Assembly (NCBI GenBank): GCA_017504735.1
Contig: JAFVQP010000112.1
Coordinates: 1-7,375, forward strand
Source of the DNA: Clostridia bacterium
GTDB lineage: Bacteria > Bacillota_A > Clostridia > Christensenellales > Borkfalkiaceae
Direction: 5' to 3'
Length of the DNA stretch: 7,375 nt
Below, one piece after another: positions 1-5,018 of the stretch. Under the pieces are notes generated by a model that did not search any database, was not told the origin of the DNA, and was given only the letters and a program-made list of their open reading frames with translations. How positions within the stretch are numbered: the stretch's first letter is position 1; every line of letters begins with the position of its first letter. The position numbers and the translations under genes are program-made.

Positions 1-132
1 ACCGTGTTGACCGGGAGCCGTAGGACGGCTGTTGAACGGGCATTTCTCCATATAGCATTTGTCCCCTTTAAGGAACAATTTTGCACCTTCTCTTCTGCAA
101 AGCTTACACTTTGCTTCTCTATATCTTGCCAT
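1..132 (-). CDS. rpsD: 30S ribosomal protein S4, N-terminal 44 residues (3' end lies outside the window)
   Basis: S4 is a primary 16S rRNA binding protein that starts assembly of the 30S body; in many bacteria it also represses its own operon. Only codons 1-44 are present; the gene runs off the left edge. The peptide begins [16 protein letters not shown] and reaches the conserved PGQHG at residues 40-44. Four cysteines at 9, 12, 26 and 31 (C-x2-C, then C-x4-C) form the zinc site of the zinc-binding S4 subtype, as in Thermus S4. The ATG at 132 follows a GGAGG Shine-Dalgarno about 11 bases upstream, and the gap to the rpsK stop is 18 bases. It is the third gene after the strong promoter in the rpsM upstream region. 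Identification is secure although partial. Confidence 0.95.
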   Translation of the reverse strand, partial: MARYREAKCKLCRREGAKLFLKGDKCYMEKCPFNSRPTAPGQHG

Positions 133-150
133 TTTCTTTTTTGCCTCCTA

Positions 151-549
151 TTAAACTCTACGACGCTTCGGGGGTCTGCATCCGTTGTGGGGGATGGGCG
201 ATACGTCGGAAATTAACGTGATTTCCAATTCGCAAGTAGCAAGTGCGCGGATTGCGGATTCTCTACCAGCGCCGGGGCCTTTTACGTAAACCTCAACCGT
301 GCGGAGACCGTGTTCTTTTGCTGCCTTTGCCGCCGTTTCTGCTGCCATTTGTGCTGCGAAAGGCGTGCCTTTTCTGCTACCCTTGTAACCAAGTGCACCT
401 GCACTGGATTGGGAAATTGCGTTACCGTTCATGTCCGTTACCGTTACAATCGTGTTGTTGAACGTGGATTGGATATGAACTTGTCCTTTGTCAACTTTCT
501 TAATTTCTTTGCGTTTACGGGAAACGACTTTCTTCTTCATTTCTGCCAT
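151..549 (-). CDS. rpsK: 30S ribosomal protein S11
   Basis: S11 sits on the 30S platform, contacts 16S rRNA near the Shine-Dalgarno/anti-Shine-Dalgarno duplex, and works with S18 and S6. The product has 132 residues, near the family length. It shows the family core [10 protein letters not shown] (30-39), the SSAG segment (48-51), [11 protein letters not shown] (57-67), KGPGAGRE (90-97) and the invariant tail [15 protein letters not shown]. The start at 549 (MAEMKKK) follows a GAGGAGG ribosome binding site 9 bases upstream; the second methionine at residue 4 is less well placed. The gap to the rpsM stop is 16 bases. One oddity: residue 47 is glutamine where family members usually have tryptophan (usual motif xxWSSAG). 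Membership is not in doubt. Confidence 0.98.
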   Translation of the reverse strand: MAEMKKKVVSRKRKEIKKVDKGQVHIQSTFNNTIVTVTDMNGNAISQSSAGALGYKGSRKGTPFAAQMAAETAAKAAKEHGLRTVEVYVKGPGAGRESAIRALATCELEITLISDVSPIPHNGCRPPKRRRV

Positions 550-565
550 TGTCTATCGCCTCCTC

Positions 566-934
566 TTACTTCTTCTTACCTGCAATTGCACGTGCAGGAC
601 CTTTACGCGTACGAGCATTTCTCTTCGTGCTTTGTCCGCGTACGGGCAAGCCTTTTCTATGACGGATGCCTCTATAACATCCAATTTCCATAAGGCGCTT
701 AATGTTAAGGGATACTTCACTGCGAAGTTCACCTTCTACTCTCAAATTGTGGTCGATATATTCTCTTAACTTGGATACGTCGTTTTCGTCAAGGTCTTTA
801 ACTCTTGTATCAGGATTGATACCCGTATCAGCGAGAATTTTCTTGGAAGTGGTTAAACCGATACCGTAGATGTAGGTAAGGCCGATTTCCACTCTTTTTT
901 CTCTGGGTAAATCTACACCGGCAATACGTGCCAT
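566..934 (-). CDS. rpsM: 30S ribosomal protein S13
   Basis: S13 lies in the 30S head and forms the intersubunit bridges to 23S rRNA and L5; its basic C-terminal tail reaches the P-site tRNA. The product has 122 residues, the usual length. It begins [21 protein letters not shown] and carries the helix-two-turn-helix core (YIYGIG at 21-26), the [18 protein letters not shown] segment (84-101) and a lysine/arginine-rich tail. The ATG at 934 has GGAGG 10 bases upstream. It is the first gene after the 329-base promoter-and-leader region, so it probably opens a transcript rpsM-rpsK-rpsD that also receives read-through from the spc genes. Residue 102 is serine in [13 protein letters not shown], where arginine is usual (GQRTK). 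Confidence 0.98.
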   Translation of the reverse strand: MARIAGVDLPREKRVEIGLTYIYGIGLTTSKKILADTGINPDTRVKDLDENDVSKLREYIDHNLRVEGELRSEVSLNIKRLMEIGCYRGIRHRKGLPVRGQSTKRNARTRKGPARAIAGKKK

Positions 935-991
935 TGATTTTCTTCCTCCATTTTCTTTTTGTTTGATTTTATTTTTGGTTTATTGACAACG

Positions 992-1035
992 AATACGCGC
1001 AACCGTCGCAGTGGAAAATGCGTCGTTGACGTATT
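992..1035 (-). other. Leader stem-loop 3, nearest to rpsM
   Basis: In minus-strand RNA, AATACG (1030-1035) pairs with CGTATT (992-997). Inside it CAA (1026-1028) pairs with TTG (1000-1002), and CGACGCA (1019-1025) pairs with TGCGACG (1004-1010) with one A-A mismatch and a bulged G. The loop is the 8 bases at 1011-1018. It lies about 40 bases upstream of the rpsM Shine-Dalgarno and does not cover it as drawn. An alternative pairing, CAACGA (1023-1028) with TCGTTG (987-992), excludes part of this stem, so the region may switch between two folds. Confidence 0.5.
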
Positions 1036-1054
1036 GTATTATTTTTGAGGTTTT

Positions 1055-1087
1055 GGGTGTCGCATATATACGTATACGCGCACGCCC
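1055..1087 (-). other. Leader stem-loop 2
   Basis: In minus-strand RNA, CGCGTATA (1073-1080) pairs with TATATGCG (1061-1068) through eight pairs including one G-U, closing a CGTA tetraloop (1069-1072). A further GTG/CAC (1081-1083 with 1057-1059) extends the stem past a single bulged A, and GG/CC pairs continue it outward. It is alternating purine-pyrimidine in character, with the small palindrome CGTATACG at its apex. Confidence 0.5.
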
Positions 1088-1104
1088 GTAAACACGCAAC
1101 AAAA

Positions 1105-1135
1105 CTGGATTTCCGCAAACCTTACGGAAATTCAG
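1105..1135 (-). terminator. Leader stem-loop 1, possible attenuator (terminator-like hairpin followed by a U-rich run)
   Basis: In minus-strand RNA, CTGAATTTCCG (1125-1135) pairs with CGGAAATCCAG (1105-1115) with a single A-C mismatch, closing a nine-base loop (1116-1124). The right arm is followed directly by TTTTGTTG (1097-1104), giving an intrinsic-terminator-like shape about 90 bases after the inferred transcription start. The stem is only moderately GC-rich and the U-run is interrupted, so it would be weak. A premature-termination role in the rpsM leader is inference. Confidence 0.35.
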
Positions 1136-1204
1136 CCTGATTACGTCTTTTTGTATGCATTTTTTACCATTTTTGCAGTTGTCCACAAAATACGGCATGA
1201 TAAT

Positions 1205-1234
1205 AGTATATCACGCTAAAGCTTGTGAAGTCAA
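1205..1234 (-). promoter_or_regulatory. Strong sigma-A-type promoter for rpsM-rpsK-rpsD
   Basis: On the minus strand the -35 box TTGACT (1229-1234) is separated by 18 bases from the -10 box TATACT (1205-1210). Each matches the consensus at five of six positions. The -10 box is preceded by TGA, making an extended -10 (TGn) element. Transcription should begin near 1198-1201. The promoter sits in the only gap of more than 300 bases, just after rpmJ and facing rpsM, as expected for separate control of the alpha-operon genes. The spacer starts with TCAC and ends with GTGA, too short a dyad to call an operator. Confidence 0.85.
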
Positions 1235-1263
1235 CTGTTTTTTGGTAAATTTTTGAAAAAATT
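1235..1263 (-). promoter_or_regulatory. A/T-rich UP-element-like tract upstream of the rpsM promoter
   Basis: The bases between the rpmJ stop and the -35 box are almost all A or T, arranged as a T-run followed by two A-runs (TTTTTTC, then AAAAATTT, then AAAAAA), close to where the RNA polymerase alpha C-terminal domains bind UP elements at rRNA-type promoters. AAATTTTT/AAAAATTT could also form a small all-A/T dyad, but with a two-base loop and no GC it is not a credible terminator. Function as an UP element is inferred from position and composition. Confidence 0.6.
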
Positions 1264-1380
1264 TTAGCCTTGTCTTTGTTTGTGGCTCTTGCTCTTCGAA
1301 CAAATAACCATTACTCTACCGTTTCTTTTAATGACTTTACATTTATCGCACATAGGCTTTACAGAAGGTCTTACTTTCAT
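1264..1380 (-). CDS. rpmJ: 50S ribosomal protein L36 (zinc-binding type)
   Basis: L36 is the smallest large-subunit protein and stabilises 23S rRNA through a zinc ribbon. The 38-residue product begins [20 protein letters not shown] and ends [14 protein letters not shown]11, C14, C27 and H33 supply the usual C-x2-C-x12-C-H zinc site; one extra residue lies between C27 and the histidine compared with the common 37-residue form (H32). The ATG at 1380 has AAGGAG 7 bases upstream, and the gap to the infA stop is 33 bases. It is the last gene before the promoter-bearing gap, with no convincing terminator between its stop and the -35 box, so upstream transcripts can read on into rpsM. Confidence 0.96.
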   Translation of the reverse strand: MKVRPSVKPMCDKCKVIKRNGRVMVICSKSKSHKQRQG

Positions 1381-1413
1381 AATCTTTCTCCTTGTTTTTA
1401 TGTCTTTTGTCGT

Positions 1414-1635
1414 TTACGACTTGCTACGCCACGTGATTCTACCTTTCGTCAAATCGTACGGGCTCATTTCCAATTTTACCGTATCCCCTTCGATGATTCG
1501 AATATAGTTCATACGAAGTTTGCCGGATATATACGCCGTGATGGTGTGACCGTTGGAAAGCTGTACCTTAAAGGTTGCATTGGGCAACGCTTCCACTACT
1601 TTTCCTTCCGCTTCGATTACGTCGTCTTTGGACAC
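1414..1635 (-). CDS. infA: Translation initiation factor IF-1 (GTG start)
   Basis: IF-1 binds the 30S A site as a single OB fold and assists IF-2 and IF-3 in start-codon selection. With the GTG at 1635 the product is 73 residues, [20 protein letters not shown] onward, essentially the family length of 72. It has the family features [19 protein letters not shown] and the end [15 protein letters not shown]. The frame is open back to an ATG at 1668, which would add eleven residues ([11 protein letters not shown]). That start lacks a good Shine-Dalgarno, whereas GGAGG lies exactly 8 bases before the GTG, and the family normally starts at M-x-KDD. The gap to map is 44 bases. No KOW-domain (L14e-like) gene lies between map and infA, unlike in many Clostridia. 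Confidence 0.95.
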   Translation of the reverse strand: MSKDDVIEAEGKVVEALPNATFKVQLSNGHTITAYISGKLRMNYIRIIEGDTVKLEMSPYDLTKGRITWRSKS

Positions 1636-1643
1636 AAATATTT

Positions 1644-1648
1644 CCTCC
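1644..1648 (-). promoter_or_regulatory. Ribosome binding site that fixes the infA start
   Basis: GGAGG on the minus strand stands 8 bases before the GTG at 1635. It lies inside the reading frame that would be used from the upstream ATG at 1668, which argues that the shorter IF-1 is the main product. Confidence 0.85.
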
Positions 1649-1679
1649 GATTTTTTTCTTGCGGGCATCCCCGCCTTTA

Positions 1680-2426
1680 TTAAAGCGTCAATATCTCAAC
1701 GCCGTCTTTACGGATAACTACCGTATTTTCATAATGTGACGCACACTTGCCGTCTACCGTTACCGCCGTCCACTCGTCAGGGAGCAGTTTTACTTTCCAA
1801 CTGCCTTGCGTTATCATAGGTTCGATACAAAGCACCGTCCCTTCTCTCAAACGCATACCCGTACCCTGTTTTCCGTAATTGGGAACGGACGGGTCCTCGT
1901 GCATTTCTCTTCCTATGCCGTGTCCGGTATACGCACGCACAACACCGAAACCGTTTGCTTCCGCATGCTTTTGCACGCGATAGCCGATATCGTACAATGG
2001 CGTACCTGCCTGCAAGCCTTCGATACCCTTGAAAAAGCATTCTTCCGTGACCCGCACCAGCTTTTCAATTTCCGCGTCTACTTTGCCAATTTTGAACGTT
2101 CGACAAGCATCGCCGTGGAAACCGTTTTTGTATGCGCATAAGTCTACCGTAACGATATCACCTTCTTTTAAGAATTTATCTTCGCGAGGAATACCGTGGA
2201 CAACTTCTTCATTTACCGAAACACAAGCCGAAGCCGGAAATCCGCCGTATCCTAAACAGGAAGGGTATGCACCCGAAGCGCGGATATACCGTTCTACCAG
2301 CTCGTCTACTTCTTTTGTGGACATACCTGCGCAGATTTTGGATTCTACGAACAACAGCGTGTCTTTCACAATTTTGCAGGATTCACGTAACAGCTCTATT
2401 TCCTTATCGCTTTTTACGTATACCAT
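1680..2426 (-). CDS. map: Methionine aminopeptidase, type I
   Basis: Removes the initiator methionine from nascent proteins when the second residue is small; a cytosolic, ribosome-associated dinuclear metal hydrolase of the pita-bread fold. The product has 248 residues, the usual size for a type I enzyme without an N-terminal zinc or SH3 extension. The five metal ligands are visible: D95 (VTVDLCAY), D106 (FHGDACRT), H169 (TGHGIG), E202 (IEPM) and E233 (HYENTV). Conserved H77 (VVHGIP) and H176 (REMHEDP) line the active site. The ATG at 2426 lies three bases after the adk stop, and I see no Shine-Dalgarno before it, so expression probably depends on termination-reinitiation from adk. The N-terminus [20 protein letters not shown] aligns with the family, so the start is sound. 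Confidence 0.97.
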   Translation of the reverse strand: MVYVKSDKEIELLRESCKIVKDTLLFVESKICAGMSTKEVDELVERYIRASGAYPSCLGYGGFPASACVSVNEEVVHGIPREDKFLKEGDIVTVDLCAYKNGFHGDACRTFKIGKVDAEIEKLVRVTEECFFKGIEGLQAGTPLYDIGYRVQKHAEANGFGVVRAYTGHGIGREMHEDPSVPNYGKQGTGMRLREGTVLCIEPMITQGSWKVKLLPDEWTAVTVDGKCASHYENTVVIRKDGVEILTL

Positions 2427-2429
2427 AGT

Positions 2430-3062
2430 TTATTTACACAAAGGGTCTAATTTCGCCTTTACCACTACGAACGTATCGTCAGGGTCACCGCTACCGTCTA
2501 CGTTGAAGATAACGCCTTTTTCCGTATAGTATGCAATCAGCGGAGCCGTTTGCGATTCGTATACAGCCAAACGGCTTTCTACCGTTTCAGGGTTGTCGTC
2601 TTTACGTTGGGTTAATTCGCCACCGCATTTCGGACAAGCGTTTTTACCGTTTAACCATTTCGTATGCGTGCCTTCTCCGCAAGCTTTACAAATACGTCTA
2701 CCGCAAATACGGTCCATCAACAATGAGAAGTCTACGTCGATATTGATAACCATATCGATATTGGTGATTTTTGCCAAAGCGTCTGCTTGCAAAGTGTTGC
2801 GGGGGAAACCGTCCAACATGTAACCGTTTTTGCAATCGTCTCTGGAAATACGTTCCTCTACGATTTTTATGGTTACTTCGTCGGGAACAAGCTGACCTTT
2901 ATCGATATACGATTTTGCAAGCAAGCCGATTTCCGTACCGTTTTTGATATTTTCTCTAAAAATGTCGCCCGTCGAAATGTGGGGAAGATGATATCTTTCC
3001 ACGATTTGCGAAGCTAACGTACCTTTACCAGCGCCAGGTGCGCCAAGCAAAATAATATTCAT
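2430..3062 (-). CDS. adk: Adenylate kinase, long form with zinc-binding LID
   Basis: Catalyses ATP + AMP = 2 ADP in the cytosol and sets adenylate energy charge. The product has 210 residues. The P-loop GAPGAGKGT is at 7-15, followed by the AMP-binding STGD (30-33), the DGFPRN motif (84-89) and DRICGRR (117-123). The LID domain carries C125-x2-C128 and C143-x2-C146, the four-cysteine zinc site typical of Gram-positive enzymes, and continues to ELTQRKDDNPETVESRL. The ATG at 3062 is preceded by AAGGAG with 8 bases between. It sits between secY and map in the standard order. A 14-bp hairpin lies between secY and this gene. Confidence 0.98.
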   Translation of the reverse strand: MNIILLGAPGAGKGTLASQIVERYHLPHISTGDIFRENIKNGTEIGLLAKSYIDKGQLVPDEVTIKIVEERISRDDCKNGYMLDGFPRNTLQADALAKITNIDMVINIDVDFSLLMDRICGRRICKACGEGTHTKWLNGKNACPKCGGELTQRKDDNPETVESRLAVYESQTAPLIAYYTEKGVIFNVDGSGDPDDTFVVVKAKLDPLCK

Positions 3063-3094
3063 ACCTATATCTCCTTTACGAAAAATTATGTATT

Positions 3095-3126
3095 CCTTAC
3101 GTTCCGAATTTCTTCGGAACGTAAGG
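3095..3126 (-). other. Perfect 14-bp intercistronic hairpin with GAAA tetraloop between secY and adk
   Basis: In minus-strand RNA the arm CCTTACGTTCCGAA (3113-3126) pairs without mismatch to TTCGGAACGTAAGG (3095-3108), and the loop is GAAA, a GNRA tetraloop. A T-run (TTTTT, 3081-3085) follows only after nine intervening bases, so this is not a canonical intrinsic terminator. Possible roles are mRNA 3'-end protection or processing between secY and adk, partial attenuation, or a dispersed palindromic repeat. The structure is seen directly; the role is unknown. Confidence 0.85.
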
Positions 3127-3135
3127 CGGTTTGTC

Positions 3136-4437
3136 TTATTTCAAGAAACCTTTATAATTTTTCATCATCAACTGGCCTTGCAATTGTTTTTCAAATTCCA
3201 TAGCAACAGATACGATAATTAAGATACCCGTGGTGGAGAATACGTTTACAAGCGAGAGGTTTGCCCAAGCAAACGCAACCGAAGGAATAAACGCAACCAA
3301 GGACAAATAGATTGCACCGAAAAGCGTGATACGGTTGGATATTTTCTTTAAATAGTTTTCCGTTGCTTTACCGGGACGAATACCTTGGATAAAACCACCG
3401 TTTTGTTGAATATTTTTGGATACATCTTCGGGATTGAACTGCATTTGTGCATAGAAGAACGAGAAGGCAAAGATGAGCACGCAAAGTACGAGCGTGTACA
3501 CCACTGCACCCCAGCCTTCAGCACTTGCCGACATCCAATTCGCCCACCAGGTAGCAAAGCCGGAATTCGGCCAGAACATACTGGCAATCATTTGAGGGAA
3601 GCTAAGGATAGAGAACGCGAAAATCAAGGGCATAACCCCACCACCGCTGATACGGATAGGGATATTGGACGATTGACCGCCGTACATTTTTCTACCTTTG
3701 ATTTGCTTTGCGTATTGTACCGTAACCTTTCTTTCAGACAAGTCTACGTATACGATTGCAAAGAAGATCACCGCGGATACAAGCGCAAACGCAATTAATC
3801 CCCAAAGCGCAGTCATATCGCCACTGAAAGCCAATTTGAATTGGTCTACGATAGCAGCGCCAGCCGTTGCAAGAATACCCACGAAAATAATCATGGATTG
3901 ACCGTTGCCCACACCGTAATCGGTGATTCTTTCACCAAGCCACATTACGATAAATGCACCAGCCGTGTATACGACGGTCATAAATAAGCCTGCAAGCCAG
4001 GGTTGATTGAAGAAATGGGCGTCTACAATAGCCTCATTACCAAAGTTAACGATAATACCAACGGATTGAAGCACCGCAAGGATAATCGTTACGTAGCGCG
4101 TATATTGCGCAATTTTCTTACGTCCTTCTTCGCCTTGCTTAGAAAGCCGTTCTAAGGCAGGAATACCTACGCTTAAGAGTTGCATAATAATGGAAGCGTT
4201 GATGTACGGTCCGATACCCAATGCAAATAAGGTACCTTGCGACAACGCACCACCCGTGATGCTACTCATCAGCGACAAGAAGTCGTTGCCTCCGATAATT
4301 TCAGAGAACTTGCTTCTATCCAAGCCGGGAACGGGAATAAAACAGCCAATGCGGAAAATCAGCAACAGCAAAAGCATCATATATACTTTGCGACGGATTT
4401 CCTTGACTTTTAATGCATTGATAATTGTCTGTAACAT
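3136..4437 (-). CDS. secY: Preprotein translocase subunit SecY
   Basis: Central pore subunit of the Sec translocon (with SecE and SecG), which moves unfolded preproteins across, or into, the cytoplasmic membrane with SecA or the ribosome. The product has 433 residues, the normal length. About ten hydrophobic segments fall near 18-36, 68-92, 112-132, 147-168, 180-200, 210-232, 265-288, 308-330, 365-388 and 393-412. Family motifs include FIPVPG (33-38), the plug region after it (about 53-66), GIGPYINASI (74-83), GERITDYGVGNGQS (168-181) and the cytosolic C5 loop IRPG (353-356) with the arginine needed for SecA. The ATG at 4437 has GGAG upstream, separated by A residues. Both flanks are unusual for this operon: 123 bases with two inverted repeats before it, and a 14-bp hairpin after it. 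Confidence 0.98.
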   Translation of the reverse strand: MLQTIINALKVKEIRRKVYMMLLLLLIFRIGCFIPVPGLDRSKFSEIIGGNDFLSLMSSITGGALSQGTLFALGIGPYINASIIMQLLSVGIPALERLSKQGEEGRKKIAQYTRYVTIILAVLQSVGIIVNFGNEAIVDAHFFNQPWLAGLFMTVVYTAGAFIVMWLGERITDYGVGNGQSMIIFVGILATAGAAIVDQFKLAFSGDMTALWGLIAFALVSAVIFFAIVYVDLSERKVTVQYAKQIKGRKMYGGQSSNIPIRISGGGVMPLIFAFSILSFPQMIASMFWPNSGFATWWANWMSASAEGWGAVVYTLVLCVLIFAFSFFYAQMQFNPEDVSKNIQQNGGFIQGIRPGKATENYLKKISNRITLFGAIYLSLVAFIPSVAFAWANLSLVNVFSTTGILIIVSVAMEFEKQLQGQLMMKNYKGFLK

Positions 4438-4463
4438 TTTTTTCTCCGTTTTTGGAATGATAT

Positions 4464-4497
4464 TTGTAAAACACGGGAATATCCGCGCATTTTACAA
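4464..4497 (-). other. Inverted repeat 2 in the rplO-secY gap
   Basis: In minus-strand RNA TTGTAAAA (4490-4497) is perfectly complementary to TTTTACAA (4464-4471), with 18 bases between the arms in which a short CGG/CCG stem can also form. It lies just upstream of the secY ribosome binding site (GGAG about 20 bases further on). There is no U-run after it. Seen directly; function unknown. Confidence 0.5.
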
Positions 4498-4517
4498 GGG
4501 GAGAAATAACGCAAACT

Positions 4518-4546
4518 ACGGAAAACCGCTTGGCGCGATTTTCCGT
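4518..4546 (-). other. Inverted repeat 1 in the rplO-secY gap (12-bp stem)
   Basis: In minus-strand RNA ACGGAAAATCGC (4535-4546) pairs with GCGGTTTTCCGT (4518-4529) through twelve consecutive pairs, one of them G-U, around the five-base loop GCCAA (4530-4534). It begins about 15 bases after the rplO stop codon. No U-run follows, so it is not a canonical terminator; a processing site or a ribosome or polymerase pause is possible. I searched the gap by eye for a secY promoter and found no convincing -35/-10 pair. Confidence 0.75.
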
Positions 4547-4560
4547 GTTACGATAATCCG

Positions 4561-5007
4561 TTAAAGGGTCTCCGCCGTGCCCTTGGCAGCCTCGATGGCT
4601 TCCTTTGCAGTTGCGGAGAATTTGCTCGCTTTTACAGTGAGCGCTACTTTCAGTTCACCGTTGCCGAGAACTTTAAGCCCGCAATTGTTTTTAACTTCTT
4701 TTGCAAGTCCGTTTTCCATAACAAAGCCGTAATCCACTACCGTTCCTTCGGGAAGGTCTGCAAGAGCTTCTACGTTGATGATAACGTATTGTTTCTTAGC
4801 GTTGTGGTTAAAACCTCTCTTAGGTACACGACGAGCGATAGGCATTTGACCGCCTTCGAAGCCGGGGCGTACACCGCCACCGCTACGAGCCCATTGACCT
4901 TTATGTCCTTTACCGGAGGTTTTACCCGTACCCGAGCCGATACCGCGACCAAGTCTTTTAACCGACTTTTTAGCGCCTTCTGCGGGCGCAAGAGTATCTA
5001 TTCTCAT
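4561..5007 (-). CDS. rplO: 50S ribosomal protein L15
   Basis: L15 is a late-assembly large-subunit protein whose extended glycine- and arginine-rich N-terminus threads into 23S rRNA. The product has 148 residues, near the usual length. The N-terminal segment KRLGRGIGSGTGKTSGKGHK (18-37) is followed by the glycine-rich GGGVRPGFEGGQMP and then the globular C-terminal domain ending in VKASKFSATAKEAIEAAKG. The ATG at 5007 follows AAGGAG, which overlaps the TAA of rpmD (TAAGGAG), with 11 bases between stop and start. It is the last gene of the tightly packed spc block before secY. Confidence 0.98.
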   Translation of the reverse strand: MRIDTLAPAEGAKKSVKRLGRGIGSGTGKTSGKGHKGQWARSGGGVRPGFEGGQMPIARRVPKRGFNHNAKKQYVIINVEALADLPEGTVVDYGFVMENGLAKEVKNNCGLKVLGNGELKVALTVKASKFSATAKEAIEAAKGTAETL

Positions 5008-5018
5008 AATAACTCTCC

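Larger units (their letters stand above)
935..1198 (-). promoter_or_regulatory. Long structured 5' leader of the rpsM-rpsK-rpsD transcript
   Basis: This is the transcribed but apparently untranslated stretch between the inferred start site (near 1198-1201) and the rpsM start codon, about 264 bases. Three sizeable stem-loops can be drawn by hand on the minus-strand RNA (1105-1135, 1055-1087 and 992-1035), followed by an A-rich, unstructured-looking tract holding the rpsM ribosome binding site at 945-949. The spc intergenic gaps elsewhere are mostly under 50 bases, so a leader this long suggests control. In Escherichia coli the operon starting with rpsM is repressed by S4 binding a pseudoknot in its leader; a similar role here is inference only. 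I did not recognise the E. coli alpha-operon fold. Confidence 0.6.

Noticed and set aside
980..1198. A 72-codon minus-strand reading frame in the rpmJ-rpsM gap (MPYFVDNCKNGKK...)
   Set aside because: Its ATG coincides with the inferred transcription start, it has no ribosome binding site, it resembles no family I know, and the stem-loops explain the region better. A leaderless leader peptide remains a remote option.
1211..1228. TCAC...GTGA dyad in the promoter spacer as a repressor operator
   Set aside because: Only four base pairs per arm and the inner sequence is not symmetrical.
1222..1250. Divergent plus-strand promoter (TTGTGA, 17 bases, TAAATT) in the rpmJ-rpsM gap
   Set aside because: Only four of six matches in each box, and such matches are expected by chance in A/T-rich DNA.
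1270..1683. Plus-strand frames opposite infA and rpmJ
   Set aside because: Antisense shadows of confident genes with no motif and no ribosome binding context.
3062..3135. A promoter for adk after the hairpin (CATAAT as -10)
   Set aside because: There is no -35-like hexamer 16-18 bases upstream; the upstream sequence is the hairpin arm.
3348..3587. Additional minus-strand frame inside secY
   Set aside because: Out-of-frame overlap within a membrane-protein gene, no homology recognised.
4438..4560. A separate promoter for secY in the rplO-secY gap
   Set aside because: TTGTAA and TACAAA-like hexamers occur but are not at a suitable spacing.
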